IMG/VR virus record: IMGVR_UViG_3300006793_000305
Coordinates: 1-22,887 of that record
Direction: 5' to 3' (one strand)
From: a virus
Length of the DNA stretch: 22,887 nt
Below, piece after piece: positions 8,325 through 13,847 of the stretch. Within the stretch, counting starts at the first letter, position 1. Each line of letters opens with the position of its first letter. A model generated the notes under the pieces. The model worked only from the letters and a program-made list of their open reading frames with translations, was not told the origin of the DNA and ran no database searches. The position numbers and the translations under genes were made by a program.

Positions 8325-8735
8325 ATGGCATTACAATCAAGTGGACAAATAAGTTTAGATGATATTAGAGTTGAAATAGGGGCTACACAATCAAACGTAA
8401 GTTTAGGTAGTATGTCTGCTGTTGCTGGGTTTACAGGTGAAGATGCTATGTCTGAATTTTATGGATATAGTCATATAACTTATTCTACATGGACAGGTTC
8501 TTCTAGAGCTAATACTAGTACAGTAGCTTGTAGTTATAGTGTAGGTACTACTTATTATCATAATAATGGTTCTGGTGGTTCTGATACTTATCCAGCTATA
8601 AATGATTATGTTTATAGTGATACTGGTTTAAGTGTTAAATTAGCTGGTGGATATTATAAAGTAAATACTCCATCTTTTGATTGGGTAAGAGTTAATGGAT
8701 TTGGAAGAATATTTGCAACAGGTATCTGTTCGTAG
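8325..8735 (+). CDS. Small tail-fibre-associated protein (136 aa)
   Basis: The N-terminus MALQSSGQISLDDIRVEIG is a motif common to small virion proteins encoded next to fibre genes in marine and Bacteroidota phages. It is followed by a short helix-like part ending MSEFYGYSH and a Gly/Ser/Tyr-rich beta-type C-terminus. It starts 6 nt after the S74 fibre and ends with TAG just before a CAAAAACGC hairpin. It probably caps or joins a fibre, but the exact role is unknown. Confidence 0.7.
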   Translation: MALQSSGQISLDDIRVEIGATQSNVSLGSMSAVAGFTGEDAMSEFYGYSHITYSTWTGSSRANTSTVACSYSVGTTYYHNNGSGGSDTYPAINDYVYSDTGLSVKLAGGYYKVNTPSFDWVRVNGFGRIFATGICS

Positions 8736-8739
8736 CAGA

Positions 8740-8763
8740 CAAAAACGCACTTTTTGCGTTATA
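8740..8763 (+). promoter_or_regulatory. Second CAAAAACGC inverted repeat with CGTTATA
   Basis: AACGCA (8744-8749) pairs with TGCGTT (8755-8760) around a five-nt loop and continues as CGTTATA (8757-8763), 30 nt before the portal start. It shares CAAAAACGC and GCGTTATA with the element at 3970-3993 but has a different arm sequence with the pairing preserved. Possible late promoter, operator or RNA hairpin. Confidence 0.5.
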
Positions 8764-8793
8764 TAAGTATAATAAAATAATAACAATAATAAT

Positions 8794-9987
8794 ATGAATA
8801 AGAATAGTAATGTAAGAATGTTAAACCTATCAGGTTACGAAGCCCCTAAGGTGGAAGAAGTTGTAGGTAAGGAATGGATTTCTTACGGAGAAAATAACGA
8901 TTACTTTGATAGTCTTATTGAAAGATATCTTGGTTCACCTACTAACAGTAGATGTATTAATGGTATTGTAGATATGATTGCTGGTAGAGGATTAGAATGT
9001 ACTGATTCAGAATTATTTCCTGAGCAACATGCTAAAATGAAATTATTACTTAAGAAAAGAGAAGTAAAAAGAGTAGCACATGATTATAAAATGTTAGGTC
9101 AAGCTGCTGTTCAAGTTATATACAACAAATCTAAAACTAAAATAGTAAAGATAGTTCATCACCCAATGGAAACATTGAGAGCTGAGAAATGTGATTCTAA
9201 AGGAGTTATAAGAGCTTATTACTATCATCCTAAATGGGCTGAATTAAAGCATAGTGATTCTCCAAAAAGAATACCTACATTTAGAAATGGAACAAAAGGT
9301 CAAAAGGTAGAATTATATATCTTTAAACCATATAGAAGTGGATTCTATTATTACTCACCAGTTGATTATACTGGATGTTTACAATACTGTTCACTAGAAG
9401 AAGAAGTATCTAACTATCATATTAATAATATTAAGCAAGGATTACAACCTACTTTATTAATGAACTTTAATAATGGAGTACCTAATGCTGAAACACAAGA
9501 GTTAATAGAAAGAAAGATATATGACAAGTTTTCAGGTTCATCTAATGCTGGTAAATTTATACTAGCTTTTAATGATTCACAAGAAACTGCTGCTGATATT
9601 CAACCAATACATTTACCTGATGCTCATGCTCAATATCAATTTATGAGTGATGAAGCTACACAGAAGATTATGTTAGGTCATGGTATTGTATCACCAATAT
9701 TATTAGGTATTAAAGATAATACTGGATTTGGTAACAATGCTGAAGAATTAAGAACTGCTGCTGTATTGATGGATAACGTAATTATTAAGCCATTACAAGA
9801 TGGTTTATTAGATGGTTTTGAAGAAATACTTGCATTTAATAAAATTAACCTAGATTTATACTTTGTTACTATTCAACCAATAGAATTTACTTCTATGGAG
9901 AATATATCAACTGCTATCAAGAGAGAAGAAGAAACTGGAGAGAAAGCAGCAGACCAAGATGAATCTGTAAAAGAAGAAGGAAAATAA
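8794..9987 (+). CDS. Portal protein (397 aa)
   Basis: The portal forms the dodecameric ring through which DNA enters the capsid and to which tail parts bind. The pattern ISYGENNDYFDSLIERYLGS, then SPTNSRCINGIVDMIAGRGL near the N-terminus, is typical of the compact portal proteins of Bacteroidota phages. The C-terminal half carries KIMLGHGIVSPILLGIKDN followed by GFGNNAEELRTAAVLMDN, the conserved portal region before the DNA-facing tunnel helix. The last 25 residues are charged (EEETGEKAADQDESVKEEGK). At 397 aa it is short for the fold but near complete. The next gene starts 1 nt after the stop, consistent with a connector partner. Confidence 0.85.
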   Translation: MNKNSNVRMLNLSGYEAPKVEEVVGKEWISYGENNDYFDSLIERYLGSPTNSRCINGIVDMIAGRGLECTDSELFPEQHAKMKLLLKKREVKRVAHDYKMLGQAAVQVIYNKSKTKIVKIVHHPMETLRAEKCDSKGVIRAYYYHPKWAELKHSDSPKRIPTFRNGTKGQKVELYIFKPYRSGFYYYSPVDYTGCLQYCSLEEEVSNYHINNIKQGLQPTLLMNFNNGVPNAETQELIERKIYDKFSGSSNAGKFILAFNDSQETAADIQPIHLPDAHAQYQFMSDEATQKIMLGHGIVSPILLGIKDNTGFGNNAEELRTAAVLMDNVIIKPLQDGLLDGFEEILAFNKINLDLYFVTIQPIEFTSMENISTAIKREEETGEKAADQDESVKEEGK

Positions 9988-9988
9988 T

Positions 9989-10498
9989 ATGAAAGCACTA
10001 TTTATAAATGTTAAAGACTTAAAACGTAAGTCTATAATAAGTGGTAATATAGATGGAGATAAAATAATTCAATTTATCGAAGTTGCACAAGATACTGCTA
10101 TTCAAAATTATTTAGGTGGTAAATTATATAAGAAGATGCAATCATTAATTGTTAACGATACATTAACTGATGCTGAAAACGCTAATTATAAATTATTACT
10201 AACTGATTATATAAAACCTATGTTGATATGGTATACTCAAGCAAATTACATTCCATTTGCTGCTTATACTGTATCTAACGGTGGTATATTTAAGAGAAGT
10301 CCAGAGAATACTAATGAAGCTAGTCAAGAAGAAATATCTTTATTAACTGCTAAAGTTACTGACACTGCTGATTTTTATACTAGAAGATTCATAGATTTTA
10401 TGAATTACAATAGTACTCTATATCCTGAATATACTTCTAATCAAGATAACGATATGTATCCTGATAGAGATGTTCAATATACTGGATTTGTTCTGTAA
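9989..10498 (+). CDS. Probable head-tail connector protein (169 aa, DUF6712-like)
   Basis: A mostly helical protein with FIEVAQDTAIQNYLGGKLY near the N-terminus and LLTDYIKPMLIWYTQANYIPF in the middle, a pattern I associate with the DUF6712-type proteins next to portals in phages of Bacteroidota. Their helical layout resembles head-completion or gp6-like connector proteins, which bind under the portal ring. Its start is only 1 nt after the portal stop, so the two are translationally linked. The conserved-loop hairpin and terminator at 10511 follow the stop. The connector role is inferred from position and fold pattern. Confidence 0.65.
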   Translation: MKALFINVKDLKRKSIISGNIDGDKIIQFIEVAQDTAIQNYLGGKLYKKMQSLIVNDTLTDAENANYKLLLTDYIKPMLIWYTQANYIPFAAYTVSNGGIFKRSPENTNEASQEEISLLTAKVTDTADFYTRRFIDFMNYNSTLYPEYTSNQDNDMYPDRDVQYTGFVL

Positions 10499-10501
10499 AT
10501 G

Positions 10502-10541
10502 TTTAATATATACCCTTGTTTAATATACAGGGGTATTTTTT
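10502..10541 (+). terminator. Conserved-loop hairpin with U-tract, terminator
   Basis: TACCCTTG (10511-10518) pairs with CAGGGGTA (10528-10535) over eight pairs around the loop TTTAATATA (10519-10527) and is followed by six T (10536-10541). A linear TTTAATATA precedes it at 10502. This is the one copy of the conserved-loop family with a clear terminator tail. Confidence 0.75.
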
Positions 10542-10553
10542 ACACTTAATAAT

Positions 10554-10640
10554 ATGAGTAACTTATATAAACCTAAGACAGCTAATGTCGAAAAACTAAA
10601 AGAATACCTTAACAAGGTAAAAGAAAAAACTAAAAAATAA
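10554..10640 (+). CDS. Tiny basic peptide (28 aa)
   Basis: ATG 10554 opens a 28-codon frame (MSNLYKPKTANVEKLKEYLN, then KVKEKTKK) ending in TAA. The leader cttaataATG matches the other starts in this genome. The peptide is Lys-rich and probably a single helix. It stands between the connector terminator and the lysis block. Function is unknown; its small size leaves some doubt that it is a real gene. Confidence 0.45.
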   Translation: MSNLYKPKTANVEKLKEYLNKVKEKTKK

Positions 10641-10670
10641 AACTAACTCCCCATAACAACATAAGAAACT

Positions 10671-11375
10671 ATGGAAATCACAAATTTACTTGATAGCATG
10701 TTAGACGCACCTATCGAGAACCTAGTAGCAATAGCTGTAATATTAGTAGCTATTGTATTTTGGGCTGCTATAAAAACTTTTAGCAAAGAGCAATTCTATA
10801 TGCTAAAAAGTTATGTATTTAGCAGAAGAGAGAATAAAAGAATTAAGACATTAAGATATCATGATATGTTTAGAACTATCAATGATGTAAGACAAGAAAC
10901 AAGTAAAGCACAATTCTATACTGATGGTGAACTAGATGTTACTAAAGGTAGAATGTTTGCTGACTTTATGGACTTTAAATTAAATGCAGTAAGCTTAGCT
11001 TTTTTAGATGTAATAGAAAGAGCTGCTGATGCAAGAAACGATGACCATTTAAAAAATATGATTATTGATGCTGTAACGGATAGTGTTAAAGCTTATATAT
11101 TAAAAACAGAAAATCATTTCTTAAGAAAAGGAATACCAATAGATGATGCAAGATATGCAGTAAATGTATTTGAAGAATGGAGAGTAGACACTATAAAGTC
11201 TGTAAGTAATGAAATAAAGAATGTATTTAGTTCTGAGTTTCATAGAGGTAAATATGAAAAGTTATTAGCTGTATTACAAATAATAAGTATGGCAATATCT
11301 TTAATACCTAAAGATGGTAAGATGGCATTCAATAGTATGAATGGTAAATTTAAGAAGATTAAATACAAACAATAA
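10671..11375 (+). CDS. Membrane-anchored protein of the lysis block (234 aa)
   Basis: Family not recognised. One clear membrane segment lies at residues 17-35 (hydrophobic AIAVILVAIVFWAA core). It is followed by a basic stretch (SRRENKRIKTLRY) and a soluble, mainly helical domain with charged heptad-like segments and an amphipathic stretch near 200. The anchor plus a large soluble domain next to amidase and holin could mean a role in lysis, such as a spanin-like or antiholin-like protein, but there is no lipobox and no direct support. Its TAA overlaps the amidase ATG by one base (TAATG), showing translational coupling. Confidence 0.7.
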   Translation: MEITNLLDSMLDAPIENLVAIAVILVAIVFWAAIKTFSKEQFYMLKSYVFSRRENKRIKTLRYHDMFRTINDVRQETSKAQFYTDGELDVTKGRMFADFMDFKLNAVSLAFLDVIERAADARNDDHLKNMIIDAVTDSVKAYILKTENHFLRKGIPIDDARYAVNVFEEWRVDTIKSVSNEIKNVFSSEFHRGKYEKLLAVLQIISMAISLIPKDGKMAFNSMNGKFKKIKYKQ

Positions 11376-11797
11376 TGAGAGAAATTGATTTAATAGTTGT
11401 ACATTGTTCAGCTACTCCAGAAGGTAAACATTTTAGTACTGAGACAATAAGAGATTGGCACGTTAACGGTAACGGTTGGTCTGATATAGGTTATCATTAC
11501 ATTGTTGAACTAGATGGGAAAGTAAGAGCTGGGAGACCAGTACAAAGAGCTGGTGCACACGTAAGAGGTCACAATAGAAGTAGTATCGGAGTATGTTATG
11601 TCGGTGGCATGACAGAAGATATGAAGTTCAGTAAAGATACTAGAAACGATGTACAACGTGAATCATTAGAACAATTATTATTAGAATTAAAAGTAAAATA
11701 TCCTAACAGTATTATAAAAGGTCATAATGACTTTAGTAATAAAGCTTGTCCATCATTTGATGCGAAAGAAGAATATTGTTGGATTAATGAAATGTAA
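11375..11797 (+). CDS. N-acetylmuramoyl-L-alanine amidase, endolysin (140 aa)
   Basis: This is an Amidase_2 / T7-lysozyme-like enzyme that cuts the MurNAc to L-Ala bond in peptidoglycan at the end of infection. Visible features are VVHCSATP with the first zinc ligand H10, GYHY with the catalytic-type Tyr (Y40), GAHVRGHN, and KGHNDFSNKACPSFD giving H117 and C125 as the other zinc ligands and K123 as the conserved Lys. The length equals that of a single catalytic domain, with no cell-wall-binding module and no signal peptide, so it depends on the holin encoded directly downstream. ATG 11375 overlaps the previous stop. Confidence 0.93.
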   Translation: MREIDLIVVHCSATPEGKHFSTETIRDWHVNGNGWSDIGYHYIVELDGKVRAGRPVQRAGAHVRGHNRSSIGVCYVGGMTEDMKFSKDTRNDVQRESLEQLLLELKVKYPNSIIKGHNDFSNKACPSFDAKEEYCWINEM

Positions 11798-11798
11798 T

Positions 11799-12245
11799 AT
11801 GGGAAATTATAAAGAAGAAAACGGAACTACTAGAGTTGGTGACTTTCTAAGAAAATTAGATGTAAACAAGTCATTAGAAGTAGTTGGTAATTTAGTTAGT
11901 GGTAATATTAAAGGAGCAATAGATTCTATAACAGGTGCAGAAAATATATCACCTGAACAAAGAGAACATGCTCTTAAAGTTATGCAATTAGATATTGAAG
12001 AAATGAAATCAGTCAGTAAGCGATGGGAAGCAGACCTTCAGTCAGATTCAGTATTAGCAAAGAATGTAAGACCTATGAGTTTAATATTCTTAACACTAGC
12101 AACAGTAATACTTATATATATAGATTCGTTTAACATAACGGTTACAGTACCTAATGAATGGATTGAATTATTAAAATCATTATTATTAGGAATCTATATT
12201 GCTTATTTCGGTAGTAGAGGTTTAGAGAAATATAAATCTATCTAA
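11799..12245 (+). CDS. 3TM-type holin (148 aa)
   Basis: The pattern resembles the holin family called holin of 3TMs. Two strong hydrophobic segments are at about 93-110 (SLIFLTLATVILIYID) and 123-137 (LLKSLLLGIYIAYFG). They are preceded by the family's KRWEADLQSDSVLAKNVRP motif (W76, D83, R91, P92), and a helical N-terminal region comes first. It would form pores in the inner membrane to release or activate the amidase. ATG 11799 (MGNYKEENGT) is 1 nt after the amidase stop. The frame stays open upstream, but that part lies inside the amidase gene. A strong terminator follows at 12291. Confidence 0.8.
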   Translation: MGNYKEENGTTRVGDFLRKLDVNKSLEVVGNLVSGNIKGAIDSITGAENISPEQREHALKVMQLDIEEMKSVSKRWEADLQSDSVLAKNVRPMSLIFLTLATVILIYIDSFNITVTVPNEWIELLKSLLLGIYIAYFGSRGLEKYKSI

Positions 12246-12284
12246 ACAACAAAAACGGAATAAGTATATATAAAAATAAACAGA

Positions 12285-12447
12285 AAAAGTAGAGTTACAT
12301 TTAATTATGTAGCTCTTTTTTTTTGCATAGTCCTCAGATGTCTAATCCATTATTATGTTTAATATGCTACTTATTCAGTAACTAGGCTATATTCTAGTAT
12401 TTTTTTATATTTTATATTTAGACTAATAATATGCTATATATATTAAA
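12285..12447 (-). ncRNA. Predicted short leftward RNA (hypothetical)
   Basis: From the leftward promoter to the bidirectional hairpin at 12291-12316 the minus strand has only frames of a few codons, so any transcript of about 160 nt would be non-coding. Both ends are inferred from the promoter match and from the T-rich tail on the minus strand after the hairpin. No RNA family is recognised. Confidence 0.25.
12291..12324 (+). terminator. Strong terminator after the holin gene
   Basis: GAGTTACAT (12292-12300) pairs with ATGTAGCTC (12307-12315), nine pairs with one T-G, and is followed by nine T (12316-12324). A run of A's just upstream (gaaaaag) would give a T-run on the other strand, so it may also end leftward transcripts. 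Confidence 0.88.
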
Positions 12448-12453
12448 ATGGTA

Positions 12454-12485
12454 CAAAGATAATACAAAACACCTTACACTCCAAA
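12454..12485 (-). promoter_or_regulatory. Candidate leftward Bacteroidota promoter
   Basis: On the minus strand TTTG (12485-12482) is followed after exactly 20 bp by TATCTTTG (12461-12454), which fits TAnnTTTG. It shares TTTGG at the upstream box and TTTGTACCAT past the -7 box with the rightward promoter at 13786. The GTTCGC element is absent. Transcription would start near 12447 and run left into a region with no ORF. Confidence 0.5.
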
Positions 12486-12502
12486 TTATTTAGCTGCAAA
12501 TT

Positions 12503-12520
12503 TGTCATGACATATTGTCG
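12503..12520. promoter_or_regulatory. Operator-like TGTCA half-site cluster
   Basis: TGTCATGACA (12503-12512) is a perfect 10-bp palindrome, and a third half-site TGTCG lies at 12516-12520, so that GACAtatTGTC is also an inverted repeat. It sits inside the 55 bp between the upstream boxes of the leftward and rightward promoters, where a dimeric DNA-binding protein could affect both. Confidence 0.45.
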
Positions 12521-12540
12521 TAAAAAAAAGTGTTAAAATA

Positions 12541-12572
12541 TTTGGTGGTTCGCAATATATATTGTATATTTG
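12541..12572 (+). promoter_or_regulatory. Early promoter P1
   Basis: TTTG (12541-12544), 20 bp, TATATTTG (12565-12572). The spacer begins with GTGGTTCGCA, an extension shared with four other promoters in the window. The start codon of the 27-aa peptide follows 18 nt later. It drives the peptide, the M15-like gene and tRNA-Ala up to the terminator at 13158. Confidence 0.88.
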
Positions 12573-12589
12573 TATCAAACAAAATAACT

Positions 12590-12673
12590 ATGACAACATA
12601 TACATTAATATCACTAGGATGCACCTGTATAGGTTTTATATTTGGATATAACGCTAATAGAGATGGAAAATAA
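12590..12673 (+). CDS. Tiny single-membrane-span peptide (27 aa)
   Basis: The first ATG after promoter P1 (leader aaaataactATG) opens a 27-codon frame: a hydrophobic stretch (YTLISLGCTCIGFIFGY) followed by NANRDGK. This is the shape of a one-span inner-membrane peptide with two Cys inside the span. Its 3' end overlaps the start of the M15-like gene by 11 nt in another frame, so the two may be translationally coupled. Function unknown; position as the first gene of the first early transcript suggests a host-takeover or exclusion role (inference). Confidence 0.55.
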   Translation: MTTYTLISLGCTCIGFIFGYNANRDGK

Positions 12674-13046
12674 AAATACAGAAGGTTTAAGATATTTACA
12701 ATGGTCAGAATTTGATTGTCCTTTGGAAAAAGGTTCAGCATATAAATTCATGGAAAGACTACCAGTTCTTATTTTAGATAAATATATAACAAAGACTAGA
12801 TATAATATAAAAGTATTAGAAGGTTATATGTCTCCTAAATATGCAGACAAACATAAACCAGCAAGAAGCTCACATAGAGTAGGACATGCTGTCAGAGTAA
12901 AAATAACTGCACCTGACAAAAGAATGAAGTTTATATCGTTCTTAATACATGAAGGTGTTAGAAGAATTGGATTTGATGAGGTATCTGTTTATTATGATAC
13001 TGATGATTTAAAGAAACCGTTTTTAACCTACGGATTTAAAGGTTAA
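12663..13046 (+). CDS. M15-peptidase-like protein with lost metal ligands (127 aa)
   Basis: The layout resembles M15 (D-Ala-D-Ala carboxypeptidase-like) domains: YLQWSEFDCP at the start, then VLEGYMSPKYADK, SSHRVGHAVRV (70-79), HEGVRRIGFDEVSVYYDTDD. The family's SxHxxGxAxD zinc motif keeps H71, G74 and A76 but has R78 where the ligand Asp should be, and the final H-x-D motif reads YYDTDD with Tyr in place of His. It is therefore probably not an active zinc peptidase. I chose ATG 12663; an in-frame TTG at 12642 lies inside the upstream peptide. It is transcribed from P1 together with a tRNA, away from the lysis genes. The family call is by pattern. Confidence 0.65.
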   Translation: MENKNTEGLRYLQWSEFDCPLEKGSAYKFMERLPVLILDKYITKTRYNIKVLEGYMSPKYADKHKPARSSHRVGHAVRVKITAPDKRMKFISFLIHEGVRRIGFDEVSVYYDTDDLKKPFLTYGFKG

Positions 13047-13052
13047 TATACT

Positions 13053-13126
13053 GGGGAATTAGCTCAGATGGCTAGAGCACTTGGTTTGCATCCAAGAGGT
13101 CAAGGGTTCGACTCCCTTATTCTCCA
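13053..13126 (+). tRNA. tRNA-Ala (anticodon UGC)
   Basis: The 74-nt cloverleaf is complete: acceptor GGGGAAT/ATTCTCC, D stem GCTC/GAGC, anticodon stem CTTGG/CCAAG with loop TTTGCAT (anticodon TGC at 13087-13089), variable loop AGGTC, T stem AAGGG/CCCTT with TTCGACT, and discriminator A. The CCA end is not encoded, so it depends on host CCA addition. It lies 6 nt after the M15-like stop and before a terminator, so it must be cut out of an mRNA transcript. GCT and GCA are very common in the virion genes, and this tRNA would help to read them. Confidence 0.96.
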
Positions 13127-13157
13127 CGTTTTTTATTTTGTTTTTAGTTAAATTAAG

Positions 13158-13188
13158 CACTCATCTTATCAGGTGGGTGTTTTTTTTT
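13158..13188 (+). terminator. Strong terminator after tRNA-Ala
   Basis: CACTCATCT (13158-13166) pairs with AGGTGGGTG (13171-13179) over nine positions (two T-G) around a TATC loop, followed by nine T (13180-13188). Promoter P2 begins only 10 nt downstream. Confidence 0.88.
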
Positions 13189-13197
13189 GCTTAAATA

Positions 13198-13229
13198 TTT
13201 GGTGGTTCGCATTATTTTATGTATGTTTG
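13198..13229 (+). promoter_or_regulatory. Early promoter P2
   Basis: TTTG (13198-13201), 20 bp starting with GTGGTTCGCA, then TATGTTTG (13222-13229). The 68-aa gene starts 31 nt later after an A-rich leader. Confidence 0.88.
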
Positions 13230-13259
13230 TACTATCAATAACTAATAAAACAAATAATT

Positions 13260-13466
13260 ATGACAAAACAAGATTTAGAATTAATGGGAGTTATTTACGA
13301 AGTAACTTACACACAAGAGTACAACTCAGTATGGATACAAGATGTAACAGAAGTATCAAATCCTTTTAAAGGTACTGAAGAAGATATGACTTACAAAGAA
13401 GGTGAGTTATGGGGATATTTAACAGATATGTTAGTTGAACAATATGAAGACTCAAGAGAATGGTAA
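13260..13466 (+). CDS. Unknown small acidic protein (68 aa)
   Basis: First gene behind promoter P2. It is acidic, with no recognised family, signal peptide or membrane segment. The N-terminal half is probably beta-rich (IYEVTYTQEYNSVWIQDVTE) and the C-terminal half helical and negatively charged (LVEQYEDSREW). The start follows the leader aacaaataattATG, like the other promoter-proximal genes. Its stop overlaps the next tiny gene by 7 nt. As a promoter-proximal early gene it may act on the host, but nothing in the sequence shows how. Confidence 0.7.
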   Translation: MTKQDLELMGVIYEVTYTQEYNSVWIQDVTEVSNPFKGTEEDMTYKEGELWGYLTDMLVEQYEDSREW

Positions 13467-13555
13467 GATTTATAAAAGAATATCTATTACCAGTAATTAG
13501 AATAACATTAATATTAACAACTATAGCCTTAGTGCTATTACTAATAACATTATAA
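13460..13555 (+). CDS. Tiny single-membrane-span peptide (31 aa)
   Basis: The ATG lies within the last codons of the 68-aa gene, in another frame. The peptide has a short basic N-terminus (MVRFIKEYLLPVIR) followed by an uninterrupted hydrophobic helix (ITLILTTIALVLLLITL), typical of a one-span membrane peptide. It ends 1 nt before the next ATG. The tight packing (overlap, then TAATATG) supports real translation. Function unknown. Confidence 0.55.
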   Translation: MVRFIKEYLLPVIRITLILTTIALVLLLITL

Positions 13556-13556
13556 T

Positions 13557-13781
13557 ATGGACGAAATACAATTTCACAATAACTTTAAAATGCTAGGAGA
13601 TTTAATGAAAGCATTTGCTGATAAGAATCCTGAAAAGGCAGATAAATATGTAAGAGCATTAAACGAAATGTATTTTTATACTAATTCTGCATGGATGACT
13701 AACAGAAATATAGAATTAAATTATAATGATTTAAGAGAGAGATATATAGAAATATCAAAAAAATATAAAGAATTCTTATAA
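13557..13781 (+). CDS. Unknown small helical protein (74 aa)
   Basis: Predicted all-helical and rich in Asn, Tyr, Lys and Glu, with two amphipathic helices (FHNNFKMLGDLMKAFADKNP and a C-terminal LRERYIEISKKYKEFL). No family is recognised and there is no membrane segment. It is the third gene of the P2 transcript and ends 5 nt before promoter P3, with no terminator between, so P2 transcripts probably continue into the Erf gene. Confidence 0.65.
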   Translation: MDEIQFHNNFKMLGDLMKAFADKNPEKADKYVRALNEMYFYTNSAWMTNRNIELNYNDLRERYIEISKKYKEFL

Positions 13782-13785
13782 ATAA

Positions 13786-13817
13786 TTTGGTGGTTCGCAA
13801 TAAATTACTTATATTTG
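13786..13817 (+). promoter_or_regulatory. Early promoter P3 (recombination operon)
   Basis: TTTG (13786-13789), 20 bp starting with GTGGTTCGCA, then TATATTTG (13810-13817), 31 nt before the Erf start. The downstream genes to 17236 carry no further match, so this promoter probably serves the whole 3.4-kb recombination and sigma block. Confidence 0.9.
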
Positions 13818-13847
13818 TACCATCAATAACAATAAACAATTTAAATT

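Larger units (their letters stand above)
12246..12589. other. Largest non-coding gap; terminator, leftward promoter and operator-like site
   Basis: The only gap above 300 nt. From left to right it holds CAAAAACGG (12250), a strong terminator (12291-12324), a weak ACTAG/CTAGT stem followed by T's (12381-12407), a very AT-rich stretch, a candidate leftward promoter (12454-12485), a palindromic TGTCA half-site cluster (12503-12520) and the first rightward early promoter (12541-12572). No credible ORF is seen on either strand. An origin of replication is possible but nothing specific marks one. Confidence 0.7.

Noticed and set aside
12381-12407. ACTAG/CTAGT stem with T-run as a second terminator
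   Set aside because: Only five pairs with an eight-nt loop; too weak in this AT-rich DNA to call as a separate feature.
12642-12662. TTG start extending the M15-like protein by seven residues
   Set aside because: It lies inside the upstream 27-aa gene, while ATG 12663 gives a standard start near that gene's stop.
12505-12741. Minus-strand 78-codon frame over promoter P1
   Set aside because: It covers P1 and the start of the M15-like gene, has no leader of the type used here, and begins inside a coding gene.
13187-13369. Plus-strand 60-codon frame
   Set aside because: It spans promoter P2 and the start of the 68-aa gene in another frame; the 68-aa frame has the correct leader and position.
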